From an uncultured Bacteroidota bacterium (GTDB lineage: Bacteria; Bacteroidota; Bacteroidia; Bacteroidales; P3): DNA of 64,000 bases. A program made the translations under genes and the position numbers. Below, in pieces: positions 24,359-32,176 of the stretch. The stretch lies in contig CACYIK010000011.1 of assembly GCA_902774395.1 (NCBI GenBank), forward strand, positions 62,001 through 126,000, in the 5' to 3' direction. Position 1 is the stretch's first letter. Each line of letters starts with the position of its first letter. A model generated the notes under the pieces. That model was not told the DNA's origin, ran no database searches, and saw nothing but the letters and a program-made list of their open reading frames with translations.

Positions 24359-26533
24359 TTATCTGACGATGTCCATTTCGGCGATGAGGTTCTTGGCGCC
24401 GGCATAGATGTCGATGACCCAGAGCATGTAGCGGCTGTCGAGGCAGATGCAGCGCTGCAGGTTCTCCTCGAAGTCGATATCGCCGCTCATGGCCTCGCTG
24501 TTGCCGTCGAAGGCCAGGCCGATGAGCTGGCCTTTGCCGTTGATGACGGGCGAGCCGCTGTTACCACCGGTGATATCATTGTTGGTGATGAAGCAGGTGG
24601 GCAGTTCACCGTTCTTGTTGGCGTAGCTGCCGAACTCCTTCTTGTTGTAGAGCTCTTTCAGGCGGGCGGGGACGTTGAACTCGGAGTTCTCCGGGTCTTC
24701 CTTCTCGATGACACCCTTCATGGTGGTGTAGTAGTGGTAGGAGACACCGTCGCGCGGGTCATAGCTCATCACGTTGCCGTAGGTGAGGCGGATGGTCGAG
24801 TTGGCGTCGGGCGACATGAGCTTGCGGCCTTCGTTGATCTGGAGGATACCGTCGGTGAAGTCGCGGATACCACGTTTGAGGTTGTCCTGCTCTTCCTGCG
24901 GGACGATGTCCATCACTTCCATGTAGCGCTCATAGGCCTCCTTGCCGGCTTTGTAGATGGGGTCTTTGGCCAGTTTCTTCAGGTTGGGCTTCTCCATGAA
25001 TTTCATGAAGCTCTCCTCGGTGGCAAAGATCGACTCGTCGAACATCTCTTTGACATACTTGGAGAAGTCGCCGTCTTTCTTCTTGCCGGCCTTGATGAGG
25101 AACTGCGGCATGTACTGCTGGTTCATGTGCTTGTAGACGTGGGCGAAGAGGCCGGTCATGACGCGCATCTCGGTCTCCATGTTGTAGTCTTTGTAGAACT
25201 CGGCGGCCTTGGCCTTCAGACCTTCGATGATGGCCTCCTTGTAGTCGGCATATTCGGGGCTCTCGGCAGCCTCGAGGTTGTTGTAGACGCGGACGGCCTG
25301 CAGCAGCAGCTCGGGACCGGTGAGGAAGCCTTCGACAAGGTACTGCTCAGCCTCTTCAGCCACGGCGCGGGCGGCGTAGCCTTTCTGGATGAGGTCGAGG
25401 GCACGGACGTATTTGGGGTTCTTCTGCTTGCGGGCCCACTGCATGTACTCGCTCTCCACCTCTTTCTTCACACCCATGGTGTTCAGAGCCTTGAGGGCTT
25501 TGTTCTGCTCGTTGCTGTATTTCCAGTAGTTGGAGCAGGAGGCATACTTCGAAGCGTATTTGATACGGGTGGCCTGGCTGGAGGCCATCTCCTCGCGGAG
25601 GATGTTGATCTTCACGGTGCGGAGCTCATAGACCAGCTTGTTGGTGATGTTCATGGTCTCCTCGAGGCCGTAGCTGGTGAGGAAGTGGTTGGTGGTGCCG
25701 GGGAAGCCCATGACCATGGCGAAGTCGCCGTCGTTGATCTCGCCAGCGTTGACGGGCAGGTGGTGTTTGGGTTTCAGGGGCACGTTGTCGGCCGAATAGT
25801 CGGCGGGGCTGCCGTCGGGAGCGGTGTAGATGCGGAACATCGAGAAGTCGCAGGTGTGGCGCGGCCAGCTCCAGTTGTCGGTGTCACCACCGAACTTACC
25901 CATCGACGAAGGAGGAGCACCCACCAGGCGCACATCCTTGTAGATGATGTGGATGAACAGGAAGTACTGGTTCTCGTTGAACATGGGTTTCACCTTGGCG
26001 CTGTACTGGGTGCCTTTGACGGCATCTTCGGCAATCTGGTCGCAGACCTTCTTGACGGCGGCGTCGCGGTCGCTCTCACTCATGTCGTCGGTGACGACTT
26101 TCTTCACCTGGTCGGTGACATCCTCCATGCGCACGAGGATGGAAGCGGTGAGGCCGGGGTTGGGCAGCTCCTGGTCCATCGAGTAGGCCCAGAAACCGTC
26201 GCGCAGGTAGTCGTGCTCCACCGAGGAGTGCTCCTGCAGTTTGCCGTAGCCACAGTGGTGGTTGGTGCTGATAAGACCCTTGTCGGAGATGATCTCACCG
26301 GTGCAGAAGTGCCAGAAGGGGCTGCCGGCATTGCCGAGACCCACGATGGCGTCCTTCAGACAGCTCTGGTTGATGCTGTAGATGTCCTCAGGGGTGAGTT
26401 TGAAACCGGCTTTCTGCATGTCCTGATAGTTCTTGCCAATCAGCGAGAGAAGCCACATGCCCTCGTCGGCGCGTACTGCATTGGGCAGCACCAGCGTCAT
26501 GGCCAGGGCGATAACTAAAGTGCGAATTTTCAT
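24359..26533 (-). CDS. S46 family dipeptidyl peptidase, DPP7-like
   Basis: A 724-residue serine peptidase with signal peptide (MKIRTLVIALAMTLVLPNAVRA). The catalytic His is in LISTNHHCGYG, near residue 91, and the catalytic Ser in GGNSGSPVING, near residue 659; SMGKFGGDTDNWSWPRHTCD holds the Asp. S46 enzymes cut dipeptides from peptide N-termini in the periplasm and feed amino-acid fermenters. The residue 18 after the catalytic Ser is Gly (LAFDGNSEAM), which by the rule known for this family points to DPP7-type hydrophobic P1 preference and not Asp/Glu-specific DPP11 (Arg at that place). It has a good promoter at 26581-26611. Confidence 0.9.
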   Translation of the reverse strand: MKIRTLVIALAMTLVLPNAVRADEGMWLLSLIGKNYQDMQKAGFKLTPEDIYSINQSCLKDAIVGLGNAGSPFWHFCTGEIISDKGLISTNHHCGYGKLQEHSSVEHDYLRDGFWAYSMDQELPNPGLTASILVRMEDVTDQVKKVVTDDMSESDRDAAVKKVCDQIAEDAVKGTQYSAKVKPMFNENQYFLFIHIIYKDVRLVGAPPSSMGKFGGDTDNWSWPRHTCDFSMFRIYTAPDGSPADYSADNVPLKPKHHLPVNAGEINDGDFAMVMGFPGTTNHFLTSYGLEETMNITNKLVYELRTVKINILREEMASSQATRIKYASKYASCSNYWKYSNEQNKALKALNTMGVKKEVESEYMQWARKQKNPKYVRALDLIQKGYAARAVAEEAEQYLVEGFLTGPELLLQAVRVYNNLEAAESPEYADYKEAIIEGLKAKAAEFYKDYNMETEMRVMTGLFAHVYKHMNQQYMPQFLIKAGKKKDGDFSKYVKEMFDESIFATEESFMKFMEKPNLKKLAKDPIYKAGKEAYERYMEVMDIVPQEEQDNLKRGIRDFTDGILQINEGRKLMSPDANSTIRLTYGNVMSYDPRDGVSYHYYTTMKGVIEKEDPENSEFNVPARLKELYNKKEFGSYANKNGELPTCFITNNDITGGNSGSPVINGKGQLIGLAFDGNSEAMSGDIDFEENLQRCICLDSRYMLWVIDIYAGAKNLIAEMDIVR

Positions 26534-26580
26534 TTGATTAATTGTTTTTTGTTATTAAAATAATACTTGTATTAAGACTG

Positions 26581-26611
26581 CAAAAATACAAAAAATCCCC
26601 AAACTGGCAAA
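26581..26611 (-). promoter_or_regulatory. complete Bacteroidota promoter of the S46 peptidase gene
   Basis: On the minus strand, -7 TATTTTTG (26581-26588) and -33 TTTG (26608-26611) with a 19-bp spacer, about 48 bp upstream of the ATG. Confidence 0.7.
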
Positions 26612-26653
26612 ATATTTTTCCTGTTTGGAGAATAATAAAGGTTGGGGGCATGT

Positions 26654-29599
26654 TTACCGGATAAGGGTGACGGTACCGGTACCTGTCTTGCGGTCGCCGT
26701 GGATGTCCTCGAGGAACCATTTGTAGACGTATGCGCCTTGTTGCACGGGCTTGCCCTTGTGGGTGCCGTCCCATGGGGTCTCGATGTCGGTGGTTCTCCA
26801 CACGATTAATCCCCAGCGGTTGTATATCTCCAAGCTGAACTTGGCCACCTCGTAGCTGGTGTAGCAGCCGAAGACGTTGTTGTTCTCCTGGTTGGGGAAG
26901 AAGATGTTGGGGAACCACACGGAGCGAATCTTCGGAGCAAAACCGATGGTGGTGTCGGTGCAGCAGCCGTATTGGTTGCAGGCGTGGAGGGTGACAGTGA
27001 CGGTATCGGGGAGCGGACGGGAGAACTGTCTGCGGGCACGCTCGCCGTTGAGGGTGCGTCCGTCGGAGAAAATCCAGGTGGAGCTGTAGCGGTCGGGAGA
27101 GCAGTCGTGGAGGGTGATGACGGGATAGTCGAAGTCGATGAAGTCTCGGTTGGTCTCGATGCAGAGAGTGGGTGGTGGGGCGACGCTGACGGTAAACGAG
27201 GTGATGATGTTTCCTGAGGCGTCAATGAGTTGGTAGACGGTGGTGACATCGGGGTGCACAACAATGGGGTTTTGCCCTTGCAGATTATCGAGTTCTGGGT
27301 CGTAGGGGATGGAACTCCAATAGAAGGTCCGTGAGCCTTCGGCGGTGAGGGTGACGGGTTGGCCCGGGCAGCCACCTTGGCTGCTGGAGATTATGGAGAC
27401 ACCAGTGTAGTTGAGAATGAGGTGCACCAGCGAGTCGCATCCATAGATAGTTTGGAGCGGATAGGTTCTGTTGCAGACCTCGGTGAGGGTGTCGCCGAGG
27501 AAGAAGATTGTGTCGCCCGGAATGAGGGAAAGTTGCACGGTGGTGTCGAAGGTAGGCAGCACGGTGAGCGTGAGGCTGCGGTAGTAGATGTTGAAGTCGT
27601 TCACCACGGTGGAATCCATCCGCGTGAGGGTTGTGGCAACCTGCGTTTCGTTCTCGCCGATGCTGAAACCGTTGTTGTTATAGGCATGCCCCTGGCAGAT
27701 GGTGTCAATAAAGCTCGTTGTGTCGCGGTGTGTTTGAGGCTCAACAGTGATGGATTCGAATGAAAAACCAAGGGGGAATGCGTAACTCTCCCATTCGTAG
27801 CCTAGACCGTAAGCGTATGCAATAAATGGCCCACGGATATTCCCCACCTGATGAATTCCATTGGTGGCGGAGGAATAAGGTAGCGTGATTTGATATATCT
27901 TGTACCCGTCAATCACTGAATTTGCATTCGGCAATGGATTCCCGTCGAGCATCATGTAATCGCTCCATGCCGTATTGCAGATAATAGTGACCTTGTGTCT
28001 GTCGGATTCTATTTTTGCTGAATGATGGGTTTGGAAACGGCTGTTGCACACTCCTTTGTCCACAGGGGGTATGGTGATGGTGGAGGGGTCGCCTTCATGA
28101 CCAGCCTGTGTATTGCTGGCTAAGTAGAGAATAACGCAGCAGGGCTTGGACGTCATAATATGCATCCCCGTTGTGGAGGTTATGGTTGTCTCATAGGTTT
28201 GTCTTGCGTTGAGGTTGCCGACCGTTGTCCCGTTGATGGAGACAGAACAATTGTTTTCTGCGGAGGTGATACGGAGATGGCAGTTGCCCGACGCTCCAGT
28301 GACGCCGGCAACGAGAAATTCATTCCCCCACTGGCTGGGTGGAAGCGCCTGCTCGAAAAGAAAGTCGCTGGTTGACCCGTGGGTAGGCACTTTGACACGA
28401 CGGCCGCCTTGAAACATCGCAAAGGGTTTCCCGTTTGATCTTACTTCCATTCCTGAGAAGGAAGAGAAGTTGCCGTCGCTAATTAAGAGATACGACTGCC
28501 CCCGCATCAGAGTGGGAGTTAAGGTTGTGCCAGCGGTGATAGAGGTGCCTTGGATGTTGCACGGCACTGTCATTGTCAGCACGGTATTGTCCTCCGTGGC
28601 CACAAAAGCCACCTGCGCTCCATATCCCCACGAGGGATAATCCTGCACAATGTAGTAGGTGTCAAGCACCGAGGTGGGGATAATGGTTGCCACGTCCTGT
28701 GTCTCTTGTATAAAATTGGTGGCATACAGCCAGATGTCTTCTGATGATGTGATGTGATAGCCACCGTCGTACACCGTTGCCACGGGTAGTGAAGCGTTGG
28801 TACCCACCACTTCTTCAAAAAAATGATTGTTGATGGTGTTTAGTTGTGTGGAGAGATGTCCGCTCGTATTGTTGTCGATGTACAAGAAGCAGTCTTGTGT
28901 GCTCAGGGCGGTGAGCCGCAATTCTCCCGGATTGAGATAGTCGTAGGTTTCGTGGTAGTTGTATAAGAATGTTGCCCAGAAGTCGCGACCCGCAGAAGTG
29001 ATGTCCGGGCAGGAGGAGGCACTGTTGCTGGGTATCCAGGCACGGATTTCGTCGAGGTAGAGCGCTTGTTGGTAGCTGTTAATTAGGCGGATGGCGAAGC
29101 GATGGGTGGTGCCGTGGATGGCGTAGTAGGGGTGCATGTCGCGTGTGGTGCGCTGCCACTGGTTGGAGACGGAGAGGGTGACGGTGTCGTAGGGAATGAA
29201 GAGGTTGCAGATGTCAGAGGGGTCGTTGATGGTGGCGGTGTCGGGAATGAAACCGAACTCCACCTGGGCGGTGTGCCCACGGAGGTTGGAACCATAGATG
29301 TAAAACGAGAAAGTGTCGGCCACCAGGGGCAGCCAAGGGGTGGCAACGGTGGTGCCGCTGCTCTCAGTGCTGCCGGTGGTAAGGTAGGCGTGGAGGTTGC
29401 CGCGTTGGACGATGGATTGGTCGTTGATGCCGTTCTTGCAGAAGTTCCAGCCGTTGACGTAGCGGTTGCTGGTTTGTGTGTAGGTGTCCCACTCCTCGTT
29501 GAGCAGCATGAGGCGGTTGCTCTGGGCCAAAAGAGGTGAAATCCACGAGAATAAGAGTCCTAGTGTTAACAAGGACTTACATAATCTTCTGTATGACAT
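26654..29599 (-). CDS. large secreted protein with IgGFc-binding-like region and T9SS type B tail
   Basis: A 981-residue protein. Signal peptide MSYRRLCKSLLTLGLLFSWI then SPLLAQ. Residues about 195-600 hold blocks like those of IgGFc-binding N-terminal-type domains (VLDTYYIVQDYPSWGYGAQV, FVATEDNTVLTM, FEQALPPSQWGNEFLVAG). Further modules follow, including a CDSLVHLILNYTG unit and a PKD-like TSTWIFSDGRTL. The last 85 residues are a CHU-C/T9SS type B sorting domain (FPNIFFPNQENNNVFG, NRWGLIVWRT, WDGTHKGKPVQQGAYVYKW). It should be exported by T9SS and stay at the cell surface, perhaps in adhesion. Codon use and GC in the middle third are lower than in its neighbours. Confidence 0.85.
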   Translation of the reverse strand: MSYRRLCKSLLTLGLLFSWISPLLAQSNRLMLLNEEWDTYTQTSNRYVNGWNFCKNGINDQSIVQRGNLHAYLTTGSTESSGTTVATPWLPLVADTFSFYIYGSNLRGHTAQVEFGFIPDTATINDPSDICNLFIPYDTVTLSVSNQWQRTTRDMHPYYAIHGTTHRFAIRLINSYQQALYLDEIRAWIPSNSASSCPDITSAGRDFWATFLYNYHETYDYLNPGELRLTALSTQDCFLYIDNNTSGHLSTQLNTINNHFFEEVVGTNASLPVATVYDGGYHITSSEDIWLYATNFIQETQDVATIIPTSVLDTYYIVQDYPSWGYGAQVAFVATEDNTVLTMTVPCNIQGTSITAGTTLTPTLMRGQSYLLISDGNFSSFSGMEVRSNGKPFAMFQGGRRVKVPTHGSTSDFLFEQALPPSQWGNEFLVAGVTGASGNCHLRITSAENNCSVSINGTTVGNLNARQTYETTITSTTGMHIMTSKPCCVILYLASNTQAGHEGDPSTITIPPVDKGVCNSRFQTHHSAKIESDRHKVTIICNTAWSDYMMLDGNPLPNANSVIDGYKIYQITLPYSSATNGIHQVGNIRGPFIAYAYGLGYEWESYAFPLGFSFESITVEPQTHRDTTSFIDTICQGHAYNNNGFSIGENETQVATTLTRMDSTVVNDFNIYYRSLTLTVLPTFDTTVQLSLIPGDTIFFLGDTLTEVCNRTYPLQTIYGCDSLVHLILNYTGVSIISSSQGGCPGQPVTLTAEGSRTFYWSSIPYDPELDNLQGQNPIVVHPDVTTVYQLIDASGNIITSFTVSVAPPPTLCIETNRDFIDFDYPVITLHDCSPDRYSSTWIFSDGRTLNGERARRQFSRPLPDTVTVTLHACNQYGCCTDTTIGFAPKIRSVWFPNIFFPNQENNNVFGCYTSYEVAKFSLEIYNRWGLIVWRTTDIETPWDGTHKGKPVQQGAYVYKWFLEDIHGDRKTGTGTVTLIR

Positions 29600-29635
29600 G
29601 TGATTGTGTGTGTTTCATGGTTCTTGATATGTGTG

Positions 29636-29643
29636 CAAATATA
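29636..29643 (-). promoter_or_regulatory. Bacteroidota -7 element of the T9SS type B gene
   Basis: On the minus strand TATATTTG followed by CA, 37 bp upstream of the ATG at 29599. A TTG 17 bp upstream could be a weak -33. Confidence 0.5.
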
Positions 29644-29730
29644 CGAAAATCTTTTAAATACAACTTTGAAAAAACGCTCTGTCGGCAGCAATGTGTTAAA
29701 AAAAGTTTTTTCCGGCTGATAACCAGCCAT

Positions 29731-29809
29731 CAACGACGTATCAACACCGTACCAACACCGTACCAACACCGTCCATGGTCGGACTTGATACGGTGATGAT
29801 ACGTCGTTG
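29731..29809. repeat. inverted repeat with GTACCAACACC array
   Basis: The left arm 29731-29751 and right arm 29789-29809 are reverse complements at 20 of 21 positions. Between them ACCG recurs at an exact 11-bp period (29746, 29757, 29768) and the sequence GTCCATGGTCGG sits at the centre. The same units and a nearly identical centre occur at 46634-46689. Confidence 0.8.
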
Positions 29810-30036
29810 GGTCGCCGATGGACCGGCGGTGGGGGAAGGGAAAAAGTTTTCAACATGAATTTGAGGGTGAAAGGCTGAGGTCGGAGGACGGAAGTCGGAG
29901 AAGGGGGATGGGTGGGCGATGGGGATTTTGTGAGGTTTTTGAGAAAAATTTTCATCGGGGTGAAACTTTTTTGAGTTTTCTCCGTTTAAGGTTATGAACA
30001 ACAAAAAATGGTTAAAAAAAACAAATAAAGGATTTT

Positions 30037-30070
30037 TTTGGCAGAAATTGGAAATTTCTTCGTACTTTTA
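30037..30070 (+). promoter_or_regulatory. probable mraZ promoter
   Basis: TTTG at 30037-30040 and TACTTTTA at 30063-30070, with a 22-bp spacer; the -7 element deviates from TAnnTTTG in its last base. It is 25 bp upstream of mraZ and could start the whole division cluster transcript. Confidence 0.45.
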
Positions 30071-30094
30071 CAACCTGAAATATAGTAGGTAAAA

Positions 30095-30556
30095 ATGGCC
30101 TTAATACTTGGAAAAGAATACTGTAAGGTGGACTCGAACGGTCGTTTCAAGTTCCCAATTGCGCTGAAGAGGCAGTTGGAGACGGAGGACGGTCGTTTCG
30201 TGATCCGCGAGAGTGTCTATGCCGAGTGTTTGGAGCTGTGGACTTATGCCAGTTTCAGGGAGGAAGTGGAGAAGTTGCAAGGGCTGCTGAATCCTTATCG
30301 CCGCGAGGACCGCGAGGTGCTGCGCAAGCTGACTGAGGGCAATGTCATCGAGCTCGACTCGAACGACCGCCTCTTGGTGCCTGCGGAGCAGAAGCATGTC
30401 ATCGCCAAGGCGAAAGAGATTGTTCTTCAATCGACGGGCAAGTTCATCGAGCTGTGGGGCCGCGAGACCTACGAGAAGATGAACCAGTCGAGTGGCGACT
30501 TTGCCAAGATGGCCGAGTCGTTGCTGGGCGCAATGCCTGTCAAGAGTGAGCAGTGA
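30095..30556 (+). CDS. mraZ: division/cell-wall cluster regulator MraZ
   Basis: A 153-residue protein of two SpoVT-AbrB swapped-hairpin domains. The first holds LGKEYCKVDSNGRFKFPIAL, the second IELDSNDRLLVPAEQKHVI. MraZ binds upstream of its own operon and represses it in studied bacteria. It is the first gene of the cluster and overlaps the likely rsmH start by 11 bp. Confidence 0.94.
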   Translation: MALILGKEYCKVDSNGRFKFPIALKRQLETEDGRFVIRESVYAECLELWTYASFREEVEKLQGLLNPYRREDREVLRKLTEGNVIELDSNDRLLVPAEQKHVIAKAKEIVLQSTGKFIELWGRETYEKMNQSSGDFAKMAESLLGAMPVKSEQ

Positions 30557-31526
30557 ATATCATATCCCCGTGATGCTTCATGAGGCGATGGAGGGTCTCT
30601 CCATCCGCCCCGAAGGCACCGCGTCCTCGCGGGGAGGGGTTTATGTCGACGTGACCTTTGGTGGCGGCGGGCATTCGCGTGCCATCCTGGAACGTCTGGG
30701 TCCGGAAGGCCGTCTGCTGGCTTTCGACCAGGACGAGGATGCCCGTGCCAACGCTATCGATGACCCCAGGTTTACGCTTATCAACGAGAATTTCAGGCAT
30801 CTGAAGGCATTCCTGCGACTGCACGGTGTGCGGCAGGTGGACGGCATCTTGGCCGACCTGGGAGTGTCGAGCCACCAGTTCGACGTGGCGGAACGTGGTT
30901 TCTCCACGCGCTTCGACGGTGCGCTGGACCTCCGCATGGACCGTCGCGGCGACGTGACGGCCGCCGACTTGGTGAACAGCCTCGGCGAGGAGGACCTGAC
31001 GCGGATTCTGAAGCTCTACGGCGAGTTGCCCAACGCCAGACAGATGGCGAAGGCGATAGCGAAGTGGAAAGTGGAAGGTGGAGAGCGGAGAGAGATTAAG
31101 ACCACGGGAGAGCTGAAGGAGGCTGTGGCGAAGCATCTGCCGAGGGGTATGGAGAACAAGTACCTGGCGATGCTGTTCCAGGCCTTGCGCATCGAGGTGA
31201 ACGGCGAGCTGGATGCCTTGAAAGAGATGCTGCAGCAGGCCAGCGAGGTGCTGGTGCCGGGCGGCAGGTTGGTGGTCATCAGCTACCACTCGCTCGAGGA
31301 CCGGCTGGTGAAGAACTTCATGCGCAGCGGCAACTTCGAAGGCACGGTGGAGAAGGATTTCTACGGCAATGTGCTGTCGCCCATGCGGATGGTGAGTCAT
31401 GGAGCTGTGCAGGCCGGTGCCGACGAGGTGGCCCGCAACAGCCGCGCCCGCAGCGCCAAGCTGAGGGTGGGGGAGAAGAGGACTGTGGAGAGCGACCAGA
31501 AGGCCGTGCCACAGAGCAACCGATAA
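30546..31526 (+). CDS. rsmH: 16S rRNA (cytosine-N4)-methyltransferase RsmH
   Basis: About 326 residues from the GTG at 30546 (MSSEYHIPVMLHEAMEGL), which matches the family N-terminus; an upstream ATG in the same frame would read through mraZ in another frame. It methylates N4 of C1402 in 16S rRNA. SAM motif DVTFGGGGHSRAIL; catalytic region GILADLGVSSHQFD; C-terminal VVISYHSLEDRLVKNF. An insertion-like stretch (KWKVEGGERREIKTTGEL) is encoded by GTGGAAA-type 7-bp units. It is followed 31 bp later by the ftsL-like gene. Confidence 0.93.
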   Translation: MSSEYHIPVMLHEAMEGLSIRPEGTASSRGGVYVDVTFGGGGHSRAILERLGPEGRLLAFDQDEDARANAIDDPRFTLINENFRHLKAFLRLHGVRQVDGILADLGVSSHQFDVAERGFSTRFDGALDLRMDRRGDVTAADLVNSLGEEDLTRILKLYGELPNARQMAKAIAKWKVEGGERREIKTTGELKEAVAKHLPRGMENKYLAMLFQALRIEVNGELDALKEMLQQASEVLVPGGRLVVISYHSLEDRLVKNFMRSGNFEGTVEKDFYGNVLSPMRMVSHGAVQAGADEVARNSRARSAKLRVGEKRTVESDQKAVPQSNR

Positions 31527-31557
31527 CTAATGAACATTATATAGAATATAAGTATAA

Positions 31558-32154
31558 ATGGGAAACAGGTTCAGGGATAAGGTAGTGGAAGAAGGCCTCG
31601 ACGGCGAGTGGAAGGAGGAGATCGTCCAGCGTGCGATGTCCGACAGTCCGGCTGCGCCCAAGCGTGGAAACCGCCGGCGTGTACATGCCGCGCCCGCTCC
31701 TGCCCCCTCGGAGAGTGGTGAACGGCACGAGGAGAAGGAAGAGCGGAAAGCCGAGAAGAAGGAGCGGAAGCAGAAGGAGATGCTCACGCAGGAGCCCGAG
31801 CAGGAAATTGTGGACGAAGTCGAGGAGAACAAGGGCCCGACGAAAGGTGGCAAGGTGGCCAAAGGGCTGGCCAAGGTGCTGGGAGGCGACATTCTGGCCG
31901 ACAAGCTGGTGCTGAGGCAGATACCGCTGCTGCTGCTCTGCATGGTGTTCCTGCTGCTAATCGTGGGCGTGCGCTATCGTGTGGAGAGCCTGAGCCGTGC
32001 CAAGATGGCGAAGGAAGAGCAAATCAACGAGTTGCGCGAGAAGCGCATCCGCATACTCAGGAGCAACCAAGAGACTGTGAAGATCTCGCAGATTGCCAAA
32101 GAGCTGAAAGAGACAGGGGTGGGCATTACCAGCGGCCCGCCGTATGAGATTTAG
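31558..32154 (+). CDS. ftsL: FtsL-like division protein with long charged N-terminus
   Basis: A 198-residue bitopic protein. One membrane helix spans about residues 121-138 (QIPLLLLCMVFLLLIVGV), followed by a 60-residue periplasmic coiled coil (ESLSRAKMAKEEQINELREK). Position between rsmH and ftsI and topology identify it as the FtsL-like protein of Bacteroidota, part of the FtsQLB scaffold. The cytoplasmic part is unusually long, about 120 residues, and very rich in Lys, Glu and Arg (KEERKAEKKERKQKEM), where most relatives have 20-50 residues. Confidence 0.75.
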   Translation: MGNRFRDKVVEEGLDGEWKEEIVQRAMSDSPAAPKRGNRRRVHAAPAPAPSESGERHEEKEERKAEKKERKQKEMLTQEPEQEIVDEVEENKGPTKGGKVAKGLAKVLGGDILADKLVLRQIPLLLLCMVFLLLIVGVRYRVESLSRAKMAKEEQINELREKRIRILRSNQETVKISQIAKELKETGVGITSGPPYEI

Positions 32155-32176
32155 AAGATAAGGAACCAGAAGAATA

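Larger units (their letters stand above)
29600..30094. other. 495-bp divergent intergenic region
   Basis: It separates the minus-strand T9SS type B gene from mraZ on the plus strand. It holds a -7 element for the former (29636-29643), a 21-bp inverted repeat with an 11-bp period array (29731-29809), a purine-rich stretch with GTCGGAG-type units (29867-29903) and the mraZ promoter. Short open frames on the minus strand here have no start context or recognisable product. Confidence 0.7.

Noticed and set aside
29731..29809. Insertion sequence or MITE with target-site duplication
   Set aside because: No transposase, no flanking direct repeats, and the internal part is a simple 11-bp array.
29909..29924. 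TGGG repeats upstream of mraZ as MraZ binding boxes
   Set aside because: Three TGGG occur, but with 4- and 7-bp steps and not the regular about 10-bp step of known MraZ boxes.
29566..30004. Short open frames on the minus strand in the mraZ upstream region
   Set aside because: They lie over the inverted repeat and purine-rich DNA, with no signal, domain or start context.
30492..30545. Upstream ATG for rsmH
   Set aside because: It would read mraZ in another frame; the family N-terminus starts at the GTG at 30546.
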